Shown piece after piece: positions 1 to 11,333 of a stretch of 64,000 bases of DNA (the stretch's first letter is position 1; every line of letters begins with the position of its first letter). Source of the DNA: Tubulanus polymorphus (Eukaryota > Nemertea > Palaeonemertea > Tubulaniformes > Tubulanidae); the NCBI RefSeq assembly GCF_964204645.1, contig NC_134030.1, positions 17,179,110 through 17,243,109 of the forward strand, in the 5' to 3' direction. The translations under genes were made by a program, and so were the position numbers. The notes beneath the pieces were generated by a model. It was not told the origin of the DNA, did no database searches, and saw only the letters and a program-made list of their open reading frames with translations.

Positions 1-1
1 A

Positions 2-262
2 CGCTGGGCCAGACCTAAGATACCTTATAATAGTCGTATTTGTAAATGTTGTAATCTGAATGAAATCGAGGACGAGTACCATTTTGTTTTAATATGTCCT
101 GCATACTATGGTTTAAGACTAAGTTATATATCGAGATCTTACTGGACAAATCCGAACATAGAAAAATTCATCCACCTAATTTCCAGCAGTAGTAAATTAT
201 ATAATCTTTCCACTTTTCTTAGGAAAGCCTTTAATATTCGGCTTCAACTATTAAATGGGTAA
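2..262 (+). pseudogene. LINE reverse transcriptase, C-terminal fragment
   Basis: The reading frame is open from the window edge to a TAA at 260-262 (about 86 codons). It carries the Cys/His knuckle that follows the RT domain in many non-LTR retrotransposons: C-K-C-C, then IEDEYHFVLICPAYYGLR, a C..C...ED..H....CP.Y pattern. In an intact element this C-terminal region of the pol protein would help bind template RNA. Only the tail is present because the window starts inside the element, so intactness cannot be judged. The downstream 3' tail supports this strand. Jockey, CR1 and RTE-like clades share the motif, so I do not assign a clade. Confidence 0.8.
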
Positions 263-505
263 TCCAACTATGTACAGTGTGACCACATAGATATATGCCA
301 TGTATGTCATAAATCTATGTGGAAAGGCTTTCAATCACCTTTGGTATATATTATGTATTCAATGTATTTATATACTTGAGTTATTATTTATTCAATGCAT
401 TTATATACTTGAATTATTTACCCGCCATACATTATCATGTAATTGTGTCATATCATAAAAAAATTTATATTTTTTTGATATAATAAACTAATAATAATAA
501 TAAAT
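263..505 (+). repeat. LINE 3' untranslated tail with TAA repeats
   Basis: AT-rich sequence after the RT stop codon contains two near-identical ATTCAATGTATTTATATACTTGA-like segments (about 358-380 and 391-413) and ends in a short TAATAATAATAATAA run at about 488-503. Several LINE families end in such microsatellites rather than poly(A). The exact 3' boundary is inferred. Confidence 0.5.
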
Positions 506-957
506 TTATCAAATTACGTCCATTGAAAATGAAATTAGCTAAACTCGAGCCATATAACTATTTAGATTTATCGCAGTTGTCTTGTGAAAATTTATAACCA
601 ATCTTTATATAGTTCCCTGTAAAATCTAAACTCAATTTCTATATTATACACGTGATTTAATTACGATTTCTCAACTTCGTGTTTATTCTATAATGAGAAG
701 CGCACTGATTAAATCTGATTTCAACGGATTGTCGAAAAAGTTACAGCAATTTACTGTTAGAGAAAGAAAATACTAAATCTATTAAGTTTTCTAAGTTTTG
801 TAAGTGCCATACCATCTCATGCTCTAGGATATCGTGTATCGTAACATTTGAAATTCCTAAATCTACCTGGCTTCATTGGGTACTGTTTTTTTAAAAAGAA
901 AAACAAATAACAACCAACGCACCAATACCTATAATTCTAAAAGTTCAGGTTATAACG
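506..957. other. No gene seen
   Basis: AT-rich sequence without an open frame of interest, splice-bounded exon or recognisable repeat. Confidence 0.5.
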
Positions 958-1254
958 TTTAGAATATTCCTCCCTAAGTCAATACTTTGAATATAAGACC
1001 AGAAGGTAAAATTCTCTTCGTTGGACTTTTGGAGGAATCGTTTGAATATCGGACCCCTTGGTCGAGTTTCCATCGATTGACATTGGGAGGAATGTTCCTC
1101 CCGAAGTCGATACTAATATCAGAACTGAAGATCAAATTCTCTTCGTTTGACCTTGGGAGGAATATTCCTCCCAAAGTCAATTGTTTGAATATCAGACCCC
1201 TTGGTCAAGTTTCCATCGATTGACTTTGGGAGGAATATTCCTCCCGCAGTCAAT
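958..1254. repeat. Imperfect tandem repeat carrying a GGAGGAATATTCCTCC palindrome
   Basis: Two diverged copies of a roughly 125-143 bp unit lie head to tail. TTTGAATATC-GGACCCCTTGG at 1041 recurs at 1184, and ATTCTCTTCGTT at 1011 recurs at 1136. Each unit is punctuated by GGGAGGAATATTCCTCCC or a close variant (about 1085-1102, 1155-1172, 1226-1243, with a partial one near 963), a perfect palindrome in the best copies. Short open frames here on both strands look like by-products of the repeat. Confidence 0.65.
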
Positions 1255-1658
1255 TTTCACAATAGCGGTCCTCTTAATTGGTGATGATCAAATGAACGTG
1301 CGGCTCATATTTCTATTGTGTGCCTATCCGGTGTAACGCGCGACACGCTTACATAATCTTATCTGTAAATGTGAAGACCTCGGGGGGATTATGTTCTCTA
1401 AAGCCCGACATTATCCGACATTCGGGACTGTGAATGAATTGATTTTACGATTGAGTCGACATGTTTCAACAATTTTTAACTGTTCATTTATGAATATTTG
1501 AAGACTTATAAACTAAAAATTACTTAAATTTTTGATACATTTTGAGAAAGTCACAAAACATTTGAGACTGCGTTCTAGGACTTATTAGGAACGCTAAGGA
1601 TGACGTAATTAGTTGTCAATCAAAGTTAACCGCGCCGGACACGACCTACACAAAATGA
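1255..1658. other. No gene seen
   Basis: Unremarkable sequence upstream of the BEL/Pao fragment; no LTR or primer-binding site was recognised. Confidence 0.45.
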
Positions 1659-2303
1659 GAAATCCTCAGCAAAATAGCTTATAAGTACAATCCACTCGGA
1701 TTCCTAGCGCCTGTTGTAATTACCGCAAAGATTTTCGTACAGGATCTTTGGCGACAAAATTACGCGTGGGGTGTACCGATACGCGACGACATTCAAAACG
1801 AATTGAAAGAGGCCACATCGATCAAAACCGACCGTAAATACTTCGAAAGTGGTACCGCCATATCGGACTGTGAGATCCATGGGTTTGGTGACGCGAGTCA
1901 ATCAGCCAACAGTGCAGTCATCTACATACGCGCCGAGAATCGTACTTCCTTTTTTATGTATAAAACTCGTGTTACGCCGGTCAAAGAACTAACGATGCCG
2001 AAATTAGAATTGCTGGCTCCAGTAACAGCAACCGAATTGATTAAATTTGTGGCAGACATGATGAACAACGTTGTCAACGTAGTGAAAACAGTCCTTTGGT
2101 CTGATAGTCAGATTGTGCTATCATGGGTAAACAGCGACAAAGAATTACCCGTATTCGTATCAAATCGAATCTCGAACGTGAAATCGATGGGCATCGACGA
2201 ATGTAGATACTGCCCCAGCAAAAGCAACCCTGCTGACCAACTGTCACGAGGGTTATCTACAAACGACTTGCGTTGTAGGGGGCGTTGTCTAAGTCCACGA
2301 TGA
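1659..2303 (+). pseudogene. BEL/Pao retrotransposon pol fragment (RT end plus RNase H)
   Basis: One uninterrupted frame begins after an in-frame TGA at 1656. It reads REILSKIAYKYNPLGFLAP, the junction typical of BEL/Pao pol (S....YDPLG...P), then DLW, followed by an RNase H-like stretch with HGFGDASQSANSAV, MPKLELLA, LWSDSQIVLSWV and CPSKSNPADQLSRG. In an intact element this region completes RT and degrades the RNA of the RNA/DNA hybrid. No gag, protease, earlier RT, integrase or LTR is visible, so this is an isolated fragment of about 215 codons. The frame ends at TGA 2301-2303 where an integrase should follow. Confidence 0.85.
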
Positions 2304-2956
2304 GAACGAACGCGTTAACTGGTCACTTGCCGTGGTAGAAAACTGCTACCAAGTAACAACGGACTAGTACGATCGGCTTGCTTAAAAACAGCAAACGGTC
2401 ATAGCAATAGACGAATAACGAAACTGTATCCGCTAGAAATAAACTGTGGCGATACAGTAAATAGCGAATCAAAATTATTGATAGACAACACATGTACCTC
2501 GACCACAGATCGGTCATCGAGACGAGCAGCCGTTAGAGCTAAGGAAGTCATCGGAAGCTGGACAAAAATTCTGAAAACATAATTGAATTTTATCCCTTAC
2601 CTTATAGTTCACTTTTACATAGTTTAGTTAGGATTACAATTAATTTCGTAAAATTATTCATCAATAACACAATGCAATGCTATCAATATCAATATTTTCT
2701 TTACGAATTTGCATACGCTACGTGTACCGTACTTTTTATTCCCCCCCCCCCCCCCCCCCAATGGATTGTTAGAATGTGGTTCTACTGTAGCAGTCGTGTC
2801 ACCCTGATATAAGTCACATATTTCATAATCATCCTCGTGAATTCACCCAGCAAACAAAATAAAAAACACTTATCACCAACTCAAAAGTCTATGGTTTATT
2901 GTTCTAAATAAAGTAAAGGCATCTGGTTTCTGCTTAGGAGTATAGGTATACAAGCT
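2304..2956. other. No gene seen; 19-base poly(C) tract at 2741-2759
   Basis: Non-coding stretch between the BEL/Pao fragment and a piggyBac remnant. A run of 19 C stands out, and its length may be unreliable in assembly. No integrase remnant was seen. Confidence 0.5.
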
Positions 2957-4258
2957 TTGCAATTACTCTCATCACTTTTCAATATGAATTGTTTCACAGC
3001 AGATCAAGTCAGAGTGTTTGTAACCCAAACTGATCAGGAATCTTCGGAATCAGAAATAAGCGACGGTGATGATGATTTTACGCAACATCCAAGTGGTGCA
3101 GATGACAGTACAGCAGAGGTAAGTACCTCATCAGATGACGAACCGCTGCCGCCAGTTCAAGCACAAGCCAGGGTCGCTCGTGGTTGTGGTATTGCACGCG
3201 TTCGCGTAGGCGCTCCTGGGCGTGGTCGACATGATCCCCACCGGTCAGACCTGTGCAGAACAACTGGCTTGACGTATCAGCGCAGGACCAAGGGCCGAAT
3301 GCCATACGGTTCTTGCCGCAGAGGCCACCCTGGCCTACCAATATGGGCGATCTCGATGGGCAAAGTTCCGCGCTAGATTACTTCAAGCTGCTATTTACTG
3401 ATCTTTAAATTATACGCGATATCGTTATGGAAATAAACCGCTACGCAACGGAAAAAATAAATGGAAGCAATCTAAAACCAAGATCTTGTCTACACAAGTG
3501 GGTCCCGACCACAGAAGAATTCCATCATTTTTTAGGAGTCCTTTTGAATATGGGCATAGTCAAATTGCAGACGGAGCAAATGTACTGGTCCACCCGATGG
3601 GCTAATAGCGTGGATTTCTTTTGAGATGCGATGACATCAAGTAGATTTTATTGATGTACCATACAATGCTGCATGTATGCCACGACAACCCCAATGATCC
3701 AGATGCCGGCCATCGTGGACATAAAATTACACCGCTGATCGAGAAGCTCACTGAGCGATATCGAGCTCATTATTCAGCGTTTCGAGAGATATCGATGGAT
3801 GAAAGCATGATCGGTTACAAGGGCCGAATAGCTTTCAAAATGTACTGCCCAAAAAAAACCGACGAAGTGGGGTTTGATCGCGAAAACCTCAGCCTGTCCT
3901 TATTAAGGCTGCTGCTAAACTTTGCTGCGGGCGCGACGACAACGCTGTCATCGAACCCGTATTGTAAAGTGGTGGAAAAAGGTGTTTTTCTGGATGCTGG
4001 AGGGTTGCATTACGAATGCGTTCATTTTGAAAAAGCTGCAGACGGCTGTAGTCGACGAAGATCGGAGCAAAAAATTGTCATTACTGAATTGGAAAGTTCC
4101 ATACACTTCGCCAGCATCGCAAACAGAGGGACTGCATGATCTGCAGTAACCGGGCAGAAGGTGATCGACGCACGACACGTTTCTACTGCGAGACCTGCCG
4201 AGATAAGCCTGCCTCGCATCAGCTCGACTGCTTTGAGCAATATCATACCGTAGCCTAG
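2957..4258 (+). pseudogene. piggyBac-like transposase 1, internally deleted
   Basis: Pieces in several frames line up with a piggyBac (DDE_Tnp_1_7) transposase. At 2984-3376 there is an acidic Ser/Asp-rich N-terminus and an Arg/Gly-rich stretch. At 3427-3624 comes HHFLGVLLNMGIVKL...YWSTRW. At 3651-3870 comes ISMDESMIGYKGR, with the first catalytic Asp, followed by KMYCPKK. The text then jumps at about 3880-3960 to the C-terminal VKWWKKVFFWMLEG, so the segments with the second and third catalytic Asp are missing. The tail (4142-4258) is a Cys-rich domain, CSNRAEG...YCETCRDKP...LDCFEQYH, ending at TAG 4256-4258. It cannot make an active transposase. Terminal repeats and TTAA ends were not identified. 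Confidence 0.85.
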
Positions 4259-5022
4259 AAGAGCAATCGTATGAACAAATAACATAAAACGTATTGGTAA
4301 AGTTTGTAAATAAAAGCATTTATAATTCTAAATGAAAAAAGTTTTCTCATTTTTTCACCCCCACCCCCACAACCCGGCACCCAGTCGAATTGGTGTGTTC
4401 TTTCAAGAAATATGCTTACAGTAGTAGATTCAGTGCATAATAAATAATTCTGACCCACCAATGAAAAAATTTTATTATTTTGATTGAGTAACACATACAT
4501 TGATATTATAGGAATAGAAAATAGGCATTTGCTTTTAGATTTATACATATTTCTGGCTGAAGCATAATGAATAACCTGACTTTTTATAGCATATGACCTG
4601 AACATGACCCCATATTTTGGGGAACCCACTTGGACCCAGGTGTCAAAAAGTTTTGAAAACCATAAATTTCTAAAAGCTATAACTAAAAGCTTTTAGAAAA
4701 TTATAGGTTATACAGAGGTTTTGCAATTAGAAAAGCACTTTAAAGGATATTAAAAATGATATGTCATATTGTACATATAAGGTTTAACTGCCTTGTTGTT
4801 CCCGATGGATGGAATCCTGTACCGCTGGTGTAAATGCTAGTTCCCCAGCCAGCCTGCCGATACAACAACCAGCTAGTTACAGTCGTCCACAGTTTGAGAG
4901 ATAACCAGCTATTATACCGATTGCGCAGCGATTGCGTTTATACGGGCTAATTTATTCGTATCAATTACAAATTATCTGTTATCCGTATATCACTTAATCC
5001 GTAATAAAAAGCTCAGTCCCTA
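4259..5022. other. No gene seen
   Basis: AT-rich sequence with a C-rich run near 4358-4372. Nothing coding is convincing. The last 150 bases may be the inside of a small pogo-like element whose right end lies at 5050. Confidence 0.4.
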
Positions 5023-5050
5023 GTGATACGGATTAACCGAGGTTGACTGT
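5023..5050. repeat. Pogo/Tigger-like terminal inverted repeat (right end)
   Basis: Read on the minus strand, the end is TACAGTCAACCTCGGTTAAT followed by CCGTATCAC. CAGTCAACCTCGG next to a TA dinucleotide is the classic start of Tigger/pogo elements of the Tc1/mariner superfamily. A shorter inverted match (ATCCGTATATCAC) lies at 4981-4993. The partner left end was not found with confidence; candidates near 4876-4892 are weak. Confidence 0.4.
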
Positions 5051-5888
5051 ACTTCGATGTCACTACTGTCCCGTTCTTTTGTGAAAACAGTAATGTTCTT
5101 CTGAGATATGGTTTTTTAGTTTCCATATCAAGTGCACATAAGCTGGTCGATGAATATAATTCTCCATACAGAGTAAAACATGTTCAATCAAGTACAGTCA
5201 GTAGATCGTACACAGTTGAATAGAGTTGTCAATAACTGAGTGAGATTGCAATGACACGTCGTAGTTACATAGATTGTAGTAGGAATTTCAGATATTTCGT
5301 ATAAATGTAAAGTCCACTTTTACAATTAAGCTCCGTGTGATGAGTTTTTGTTGTTAGATCATCTCGTTCACAACAATTTAATCCATGATTTGGTTGATGA
5401 ATCTAGATCTAGTAGATGAAAATTGAGCTGGAATTTGCACTTTAACTAGGAGAGATTTTATTCCTGACCTGCTGTCGGCCGTATTGAATTTATAGTATTT
5501 CACCAACCTCAACTTAGCCGCAGTAGGAGAGAGTGTACTACTGTATTTCTCAAACTCTTACTCAGAATTTGAATCGAACTTGTGGCAGTCCTTTATTTAC
5601 TATCAATTATCAAACAGTTCTATATTTCAGATAAGCGTCCTCAACCTGGCACGTCTTTTCGATGATGCAACATTTGTACAGTGTTCTAAATCCAAGGGAT
5701 TATATAAAGATTTTGGAATTTTCCTCCTACTTTGGGCTGGATATTCAGAAATGCCAACCTGGGCTTGAAATTATAGTTTTTAGCAGAAGAGACTTGCTTT
5801 ACCTTATAAGTCACTGCCTTTTCAAGCCTATTGATTTTAGTATGAAGCATTCTTCCTTGTAAAGGTATGTACTTCAAAGGCTACATTG
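5051..5888. other. No gene seen
   Basis: Non-coding sequence leading into the C2H2-type transposon pseudogene. Short open frames at 5580-5862 have no recognisable content. Confidence 0.45.
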
Positions 5889-7835
5889 AAATGTGCTATG
5901 TGTCCTTTTGTCTGTTATTCTGAACCAAATTTCAGTCAACACATTATCAGAACACACAAAAATCTTGCTAATTTCATCGTTAATTGCTATATGTGTGGGG
6001 CAACATTCAGGAAATATGAATCTTTTCGGAAAACACTTTTATCGAAAACATAAAAATGGTAGAGACCTATTAAACAGTCAGTCCGATCCTGATGTTGATA
6101 ACCTTTAAGATCAAAATGAACCTGTTCTCTTTGATCATGCTGCTGGTCAAAACGTAGAACAACAACTACCTTTAGACTGTAAGAATACACCTGTAGAGGT
6201 GAATAATATTACATTTGCATCTGCAGAATATATACTGAAACTGCGAGCAGGATACAATATTACCCAAGCAGGAAAAGATGACGTGGTGTCCACCAACCTA
6301 GACCTTGTTTCTCGGATTAAAAACTCATTAATCCCGAAAATGTTTTCCCGAACCCCAGATCTGACAAAGGAACAGAAAGCTAGCCTCTCTGAAAGCTTAT
6401 TGTCAAACAATAATGAATTTAGTAGTAATGTAATGAGGATGGTTTCGTGCATGATGTGACAGATGGTAATTATTTCAAGAGGCATAGGTTGTCCAAATCA
6501 CATCCAGAATCTTTAGTATTTGTGGGTTATGTAGATGACTTTGAAGTGAGTAATATTGGGACTCACGTTAAGAAACATAAAATCACCAATATATATGCAC
6601 AGGTTTGCAACATAAACCCTATGTACAGACCATCCTTGCGCTCAATCATCTTAATTGCTCATGCCAAAACTAAAGATCTGAAGGCTGAGGAAGATGCTTT
6701 AAATCAAATTGTATCAAGGTTATAGATTTTCATTGCCTGGTGATGATTTGTTTCGAAGAGGTGCTGTACTTTTCTCATGTGAACTAACTTGTTATCAACT
6801 GTCCTCACATTTTATTGATGTTGATATATACCTTAACGAAATGAAGCTGACCATCTTATTCAATGTCAAAATTTAAGCAGATGGCAGGGTAAAACTCAAT
6901 ATTCAAAAGAAACTGGAGTAAATAAGCTGAGCGTTCTCAGTCAAATTCCAGATTTTAAACTCACTAGATGTTTAGTGCATGACATTATGCATATACCGTT
7001 TGAAGGGGGGTGTAAGTGGGAGACAAAGCTATCACTAAATAGATGCATAGTAGAAAACATTATCTGATATAACGTATCTTAGTAATTATAGAGGATTTGG
7101 GCTAAAGAGGTGAAAGATCGACCAATAGCTATAGATCGTAAGCAACTTTCTACAATTGATACTAATTTGCTGCGACTGCAAGTGCGATGAAAAATTTGAT
7201 GCTTCATTTACCATTCATTATTGGTTTGAAAATTCCAGTTGGAAACATTTACTGGAAAAATTGGATGAGTTGCTTCTGAAACAGCAATACATGAGATGGA
7301 AATTCTTATATATCAGCATCACGTGAAGTTTTTAGAGCTCTACTCTGATGTATCAATCATTCCATAACTGCACGACATGATATATTTACCTATGCAATTG
7401 GCCGATTCAAATCGTTCAAGCTCAAAAACTTTTGGAATATTCCCAAAACGTTGGCATTTAAACATCAACCTAATGCTTATAATATGCAATTGGGGCCACA
7501 TGGTAGCAGAACAAGATATTTTCTATTTACTGGAGATACTGTTTACCTGGAAATTTAGTTCCATATAGAAATTTCTCATTCAGGGTAAATCCTGCTGATA
7601 GAGGAAAGGATGTGTTGATTAGCCCAGTCGTCTCTGTGAATGGAATGGAACACAGAAGTGGTACCATTTTACTTCATACCATTGATAATGATCTTCCAAC
7701 ATTTGTTGAGGTTCAGATGGTGGCATGTTGTTAGTATGAGAAATATTTGATTGTGCATAAACTTACAACTGGCTGCTATTCATCCCACTTCAATGAATTG
7801 CCTATCTAAAAATGACCAATATCATCACTGCATAT
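5889..7835 (+). pseudogene. Decayed C2H2-finger transposon-type gene (unnamed family)
   Basis: Fragments follow the order of a repeated, unnamed protein family I associate with marine animal genomes. First comes a C2H2 pair (KCAMCPFVCYSEPNFSQHI..THK, then CYMCGATFRKYES) at about 5889-6020, with a frameshift before the second finger's GKHFYRKHKN. A linker at 6199-6459 contains LTKEQKASLSESLLSNN. The hallmark FVGYVDDFEVSN..GTHVKKHKITNIY...MYRPSLRSI follows at 6520-6660. Finally KLKNFWNIPKTLAFKHQ lies at about 7420-7470, the spot where relatives have a K..KNF.N...TLA.KHQ motif. Stops and shifts are frequent, so it is dead. The name and reaction of the family are not known to me; a DDE-type transposase distantly like CACTA is a guess. 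Confidence 0.55.
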
Positions 7836-8191
7836 CTCTAAATTCCCTCAAATATAAGTGGCCATTGCTATTTGCTATGATTCATGGCACTCGCTATATA
7901 ATTCTTTGCTACTGCGGATAGAGTCAGTCATGGAACACTTATCCATGTTGTAGAATGGACAAGATGAGGTTAGTTAAGATGGTTCACGAGGGCGTCAACT
8001 ACTTGAATGATGTAAAATGGAAATGTAAGTAATTAATTATCCTTTTGTTTGAGGCTATGTAATGGCAATCACATTTTCGATGAAGAGGTTATTGGAATTC
8101 GAATATCTCAAGAAACTATCCAAGAATACGGGTTTGCAGTTAGAACAACTAGAACTGAAAAAAGGAAAGCTGATGATGCCAATTTGTAAAA
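7836..8191. other. No gene seen
   Basis: Spacer between the C2H2-type pseudogene and the TIR element. A weak open frame at 8062-8256 has no recognisable motif and overlaps the element's left end. Confidence 0.4.
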
Positions 8192-8651
8192 GGGAGCATC
8201 TCAAAATTTTGATAGTTACTTCAATTAGAATAACTCGCGGAAGGGGGTGGGGTTAAGGCCTCCTGCAGATTCATCACGACTGCCAAACTATCGATTTATT
8301 TCGGGGCAAGATAACATCGAATTGAATTGCAGTTTCACATATATATATATATTACAAGCAGTAGATTTAACCGTCTCTCTTTTAGATACTGTTGGTATTT
8401 TAGATATATTTGAATTTGTTTATAAATTCTATTAGTGTTTGATAGGTTTTCCACTTGAAATTTCGCTAATTTATTGTTCGATTAAAAGTTGTGGTCGAAA
8501 TACACTCGTAAGAATGTCTTATCTTTGTCCATGGTCTCTCATTAGAAAATCAATAGTTCCAACTTTGGCATGTTTCCAATCAAAGGGGCGGTTAAAACCA
8601 ATTAGACAGTTATTCTAATTGACGGAACTATTGAAATTTTGAGATGCTCCC
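8192..8651. mobile_element. Non-autonomous TIR element (MITE), 460 bp
   Basis: The left end GGGAGCATCTCAAAATTTTG (from 8192) is mirrored by the reverse complement ending at 8651. The match continues about 45 bp inward with a few mismatches, through a CAATTAGAATAACT block on both sides. The inside is non-coding and AT-rich. A target duplication is not clear from the flanks, so I do not assign a superfamily. Confidence 0.7.
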
Positions 8652-9924
8652 TTAGATACAGGATGTTTCAAAATATGTTGCAGACGCTTTATGATTGATT
8701 ATTCATCAAATATAATTGTAATCTATATTCATCCGGTGTTTTTTTTTTTGGGGGGGGGGGAATAGGTTAGGTTGGTAGATCTGGGTGTTTGATCGAGGAT
8801 TGAATATATATATATAAGGATTCAATAATAAGCCATGCATGGCTCATGATTAAGGTGTTTTTGAATTCAGGTGAAAATTGAGTCAAACCAAAATGAGAAG
8901 AATTCCATTGAGTATGTTTATTGTTGAAATAACCAGCTTCCCTTAAGTGCTTTAGATTACATACGTAATTCATACCAGTATCACTTTTTTTCTAGGATGT
9001 AATATTGAATATATCGACGTCTATAAACCTTACACCCCTCACCACCTCCCGAATAATCAAAATTATAGACAATGAAAAGATGCCAGTTTTGTTGATATTT
9101 ATGTTATAGTTTAGGGTATAGAAATGTTATATGTATCACTACATTTTAAGAATACAAGTTCATGTTTTAAGCTCTATTATCGGTCATTTTCGAATAAGGC
9201 ACATGGCTCTGTCTTAGTGGTCATTTTGATGATCGTGTTATCATTTTAAGAATCATAACATGTTATCTCGATCTGGGAAAGAATTATAGAAATCAAGCTT
9301 GGGGTTTTTAAATTGTAGCGGATTTGATGAGATGAGGTTTAAGATATACTCCACTTAAATCAGGGCCCAGTTTCACAAAAAGGTTTAACTCTTAAATCAT
9401 TTAATTTCTTCATTAATTCAGTTTATCTTAAATCGATTTAGGCCTTAATCCTTTTTGTGAGACTTGGTCCAGTATTAATTATTTTAATTATTGTACAGCT
9501 GGATCTTACTTTTGGAAAAGTTTATGGCAATGTTTGCTAAAAAATAAAAATTGAATTAATAAGATTCACTTGAAAGTTGCTGTCTTATTGTTATTTTTCA
9601 GGCAATCGTGGTGTGGAATGACTGAAGAACGTTTAAGAGTGCTGGGGCATCCCTTCAAACGGGACAAACAAAATCTGTTCCCCACTGTTCTTGATCTGAT
9701 CAATATACGTTCTTCAGATGCTCTATATCACTGCTCAGATAGTTGTTCTCATTTGTTTGTTTTATCAATTCTTCAGTCGTTTCGAAAGTGGTACAAAATG
9801 AACGATCTCTTTTTGCATTCCAATCATGTTCTTTGATTTTAGAATGCAAAAAGTGATTCAAAGCGGTGATGGTGAGCTCGTTGTTAATTGGCAACCAACT
9901 TCCTTAGAAAGCGTATCAAATATA
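8652..9924. other. No gene seen; poly(T)-poly(G) tract near 8740-8760
   Basis: Contains a run of T followed directly by a run of G (about 8740-8760) and a short AT repeat at about 8805-8816. Nothing coding was supported. The last few hundred bases may belong to the Crypton-like element downstream. Confidence 0.4.
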
Positions 9925-11333
9925 ATCTTTTGTTAATACTGCAAAGGTCTATTTCAAAATAACTCTTTATGGAAACACATGATGGCGTGTCTCCTCAAGC
10001 CAGCAGCAAAGGAGCCATCCGCAGACTTCGTTAGATGTGGTCGACTTATGGCCATGCCATTCTTGAGATATGATGATCAACAGAATGCTGCATTGAACAA
10101 TGTCTTTGCTGTGAAGGAAACAGTTGCCAACCCCTGGCATCGCAGAAGCTATCAAAGATGATGTCCTAATTCGAGAGTTTGCACTTTCCATGTTTGGAAG
10201 ACTAGGTACTTCAGAAGAACAGAGATTGAAAGATCTTACAAATGTCAGAACGAAAGTTCGTTTGATTGGCCAATAAATCAAACTGAATGAAGATGGAGGA
10301 TCGAAACACAATTTAAACTCCTACATAACAGGAAAGGGATTCAATGCTGTCATCAAAGCAGTCAAATTACACTTTTGTATTGTACTTTCGGAAGAAAGTG
10401 ACTCCCACAATTAGCAGTCCAATGAGGAAGCTATATTAAGCATGCAATAATTCTAAAGATTAGCTGCTCCGAAATTCAAATGGCAGAAAGGAATTAGAGT
10501 ATTTGTATCGTGGGCATTGGAATAATATGGTGTCGTGTGTGGCAAAAAGGAGGAAACGACTTTGAAAGATTCCCAAGAAATCTATAACGCCACTAACAGA
10601 TGATCTTGTCACATTGACAAATTGGAGTATTGAGAAAATTATTGAAGGACAAAACAACCTTGATCCAGGCAAAAAAGAATGGACATTAATGGCGCGAATG
10701 ATATTGGTGAGAATCGTCATGTTCAATTAATGACTTGTTACTGAAATCAAAACTCATGAGTTTGTTGAATGTCAACAGACTAAAATTCTAAATGAACGAT
10801 TTTTCAACAAACAAGTGAACCTTCCATCACCAAGAGATGTCACAAATTTGTCAGATTATCTGACAAATGAGTTAGAGAACTTGGACCTCAGTTCTCACAG
10901 CTGTGAAAACTTCAGAGTTGTTGCGGAGATAGCAGAAGCTCCTTTATTAGTGTATAACAAACGAAGATCAGGTGAATTAGAGGCCATGAATGTTCTATCA
11001 GAAAAAAATACCTTGACCATGTGGAAATTGGCATAAGAAAAGAAATGACAGATTTTGAAAGAAAATTGGCCGAGTCTCAAGAACTGATAGAGAACAGAGG
11101 AAAATTATCTCACAACATACCTGTTCTGGTCCCTTACGATTGCCAAGATTCGCTATCATATTTATGCAATTCTCAAGTCAGGGAAAGTTGTGGTATAAGA
11201 GAAACAAACCCTTATCTGTTCGATAATGGCACTATTGGCGTTGTACATGCATATGATAGCCTTATAAATGCCAATCTGGACATCCTGACCGGATTACTTC
11301 AACAAACCTGTGGAAATACACGGCAACAATAAT
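9925..11333 (+). pseudogene. Crypton-like tyrosine recombinase family gene, decayed
   Basis: Pieces in different frames follow a family with an N-terminal Cys/His finger and a tyrosine-recombinase-like C-terminus. They are C-YCKGLFQNNSLWKHMMAC at about 9930-9995; EAIKDDVLIREFALSMFG with R.KVRLIGQ at 10,141-10,275; YITGKGFNAVIKAVK at 10,321-10,366; and TLTNWSIEKIIEGQ, then MARMILVRIVMFN, at 10,615-10,728. At 10,815-11,030 come LPSPRDVTNLSDYL and YNKRRSGELEAMNV, where R-x-GE resembles the first catalytic Arg box. At 11,036-11,332 comes RGKLSHNIPVLVP. Such enzymes cut and rejoin DNA through a tyrosine. The C-terminal H-x-x-R and Tyr are not visible, and many frameshifts make it inactive. The assignment to Crypton is inference from the finger plus R-x-GE layout. 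Confidence 0.6.
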
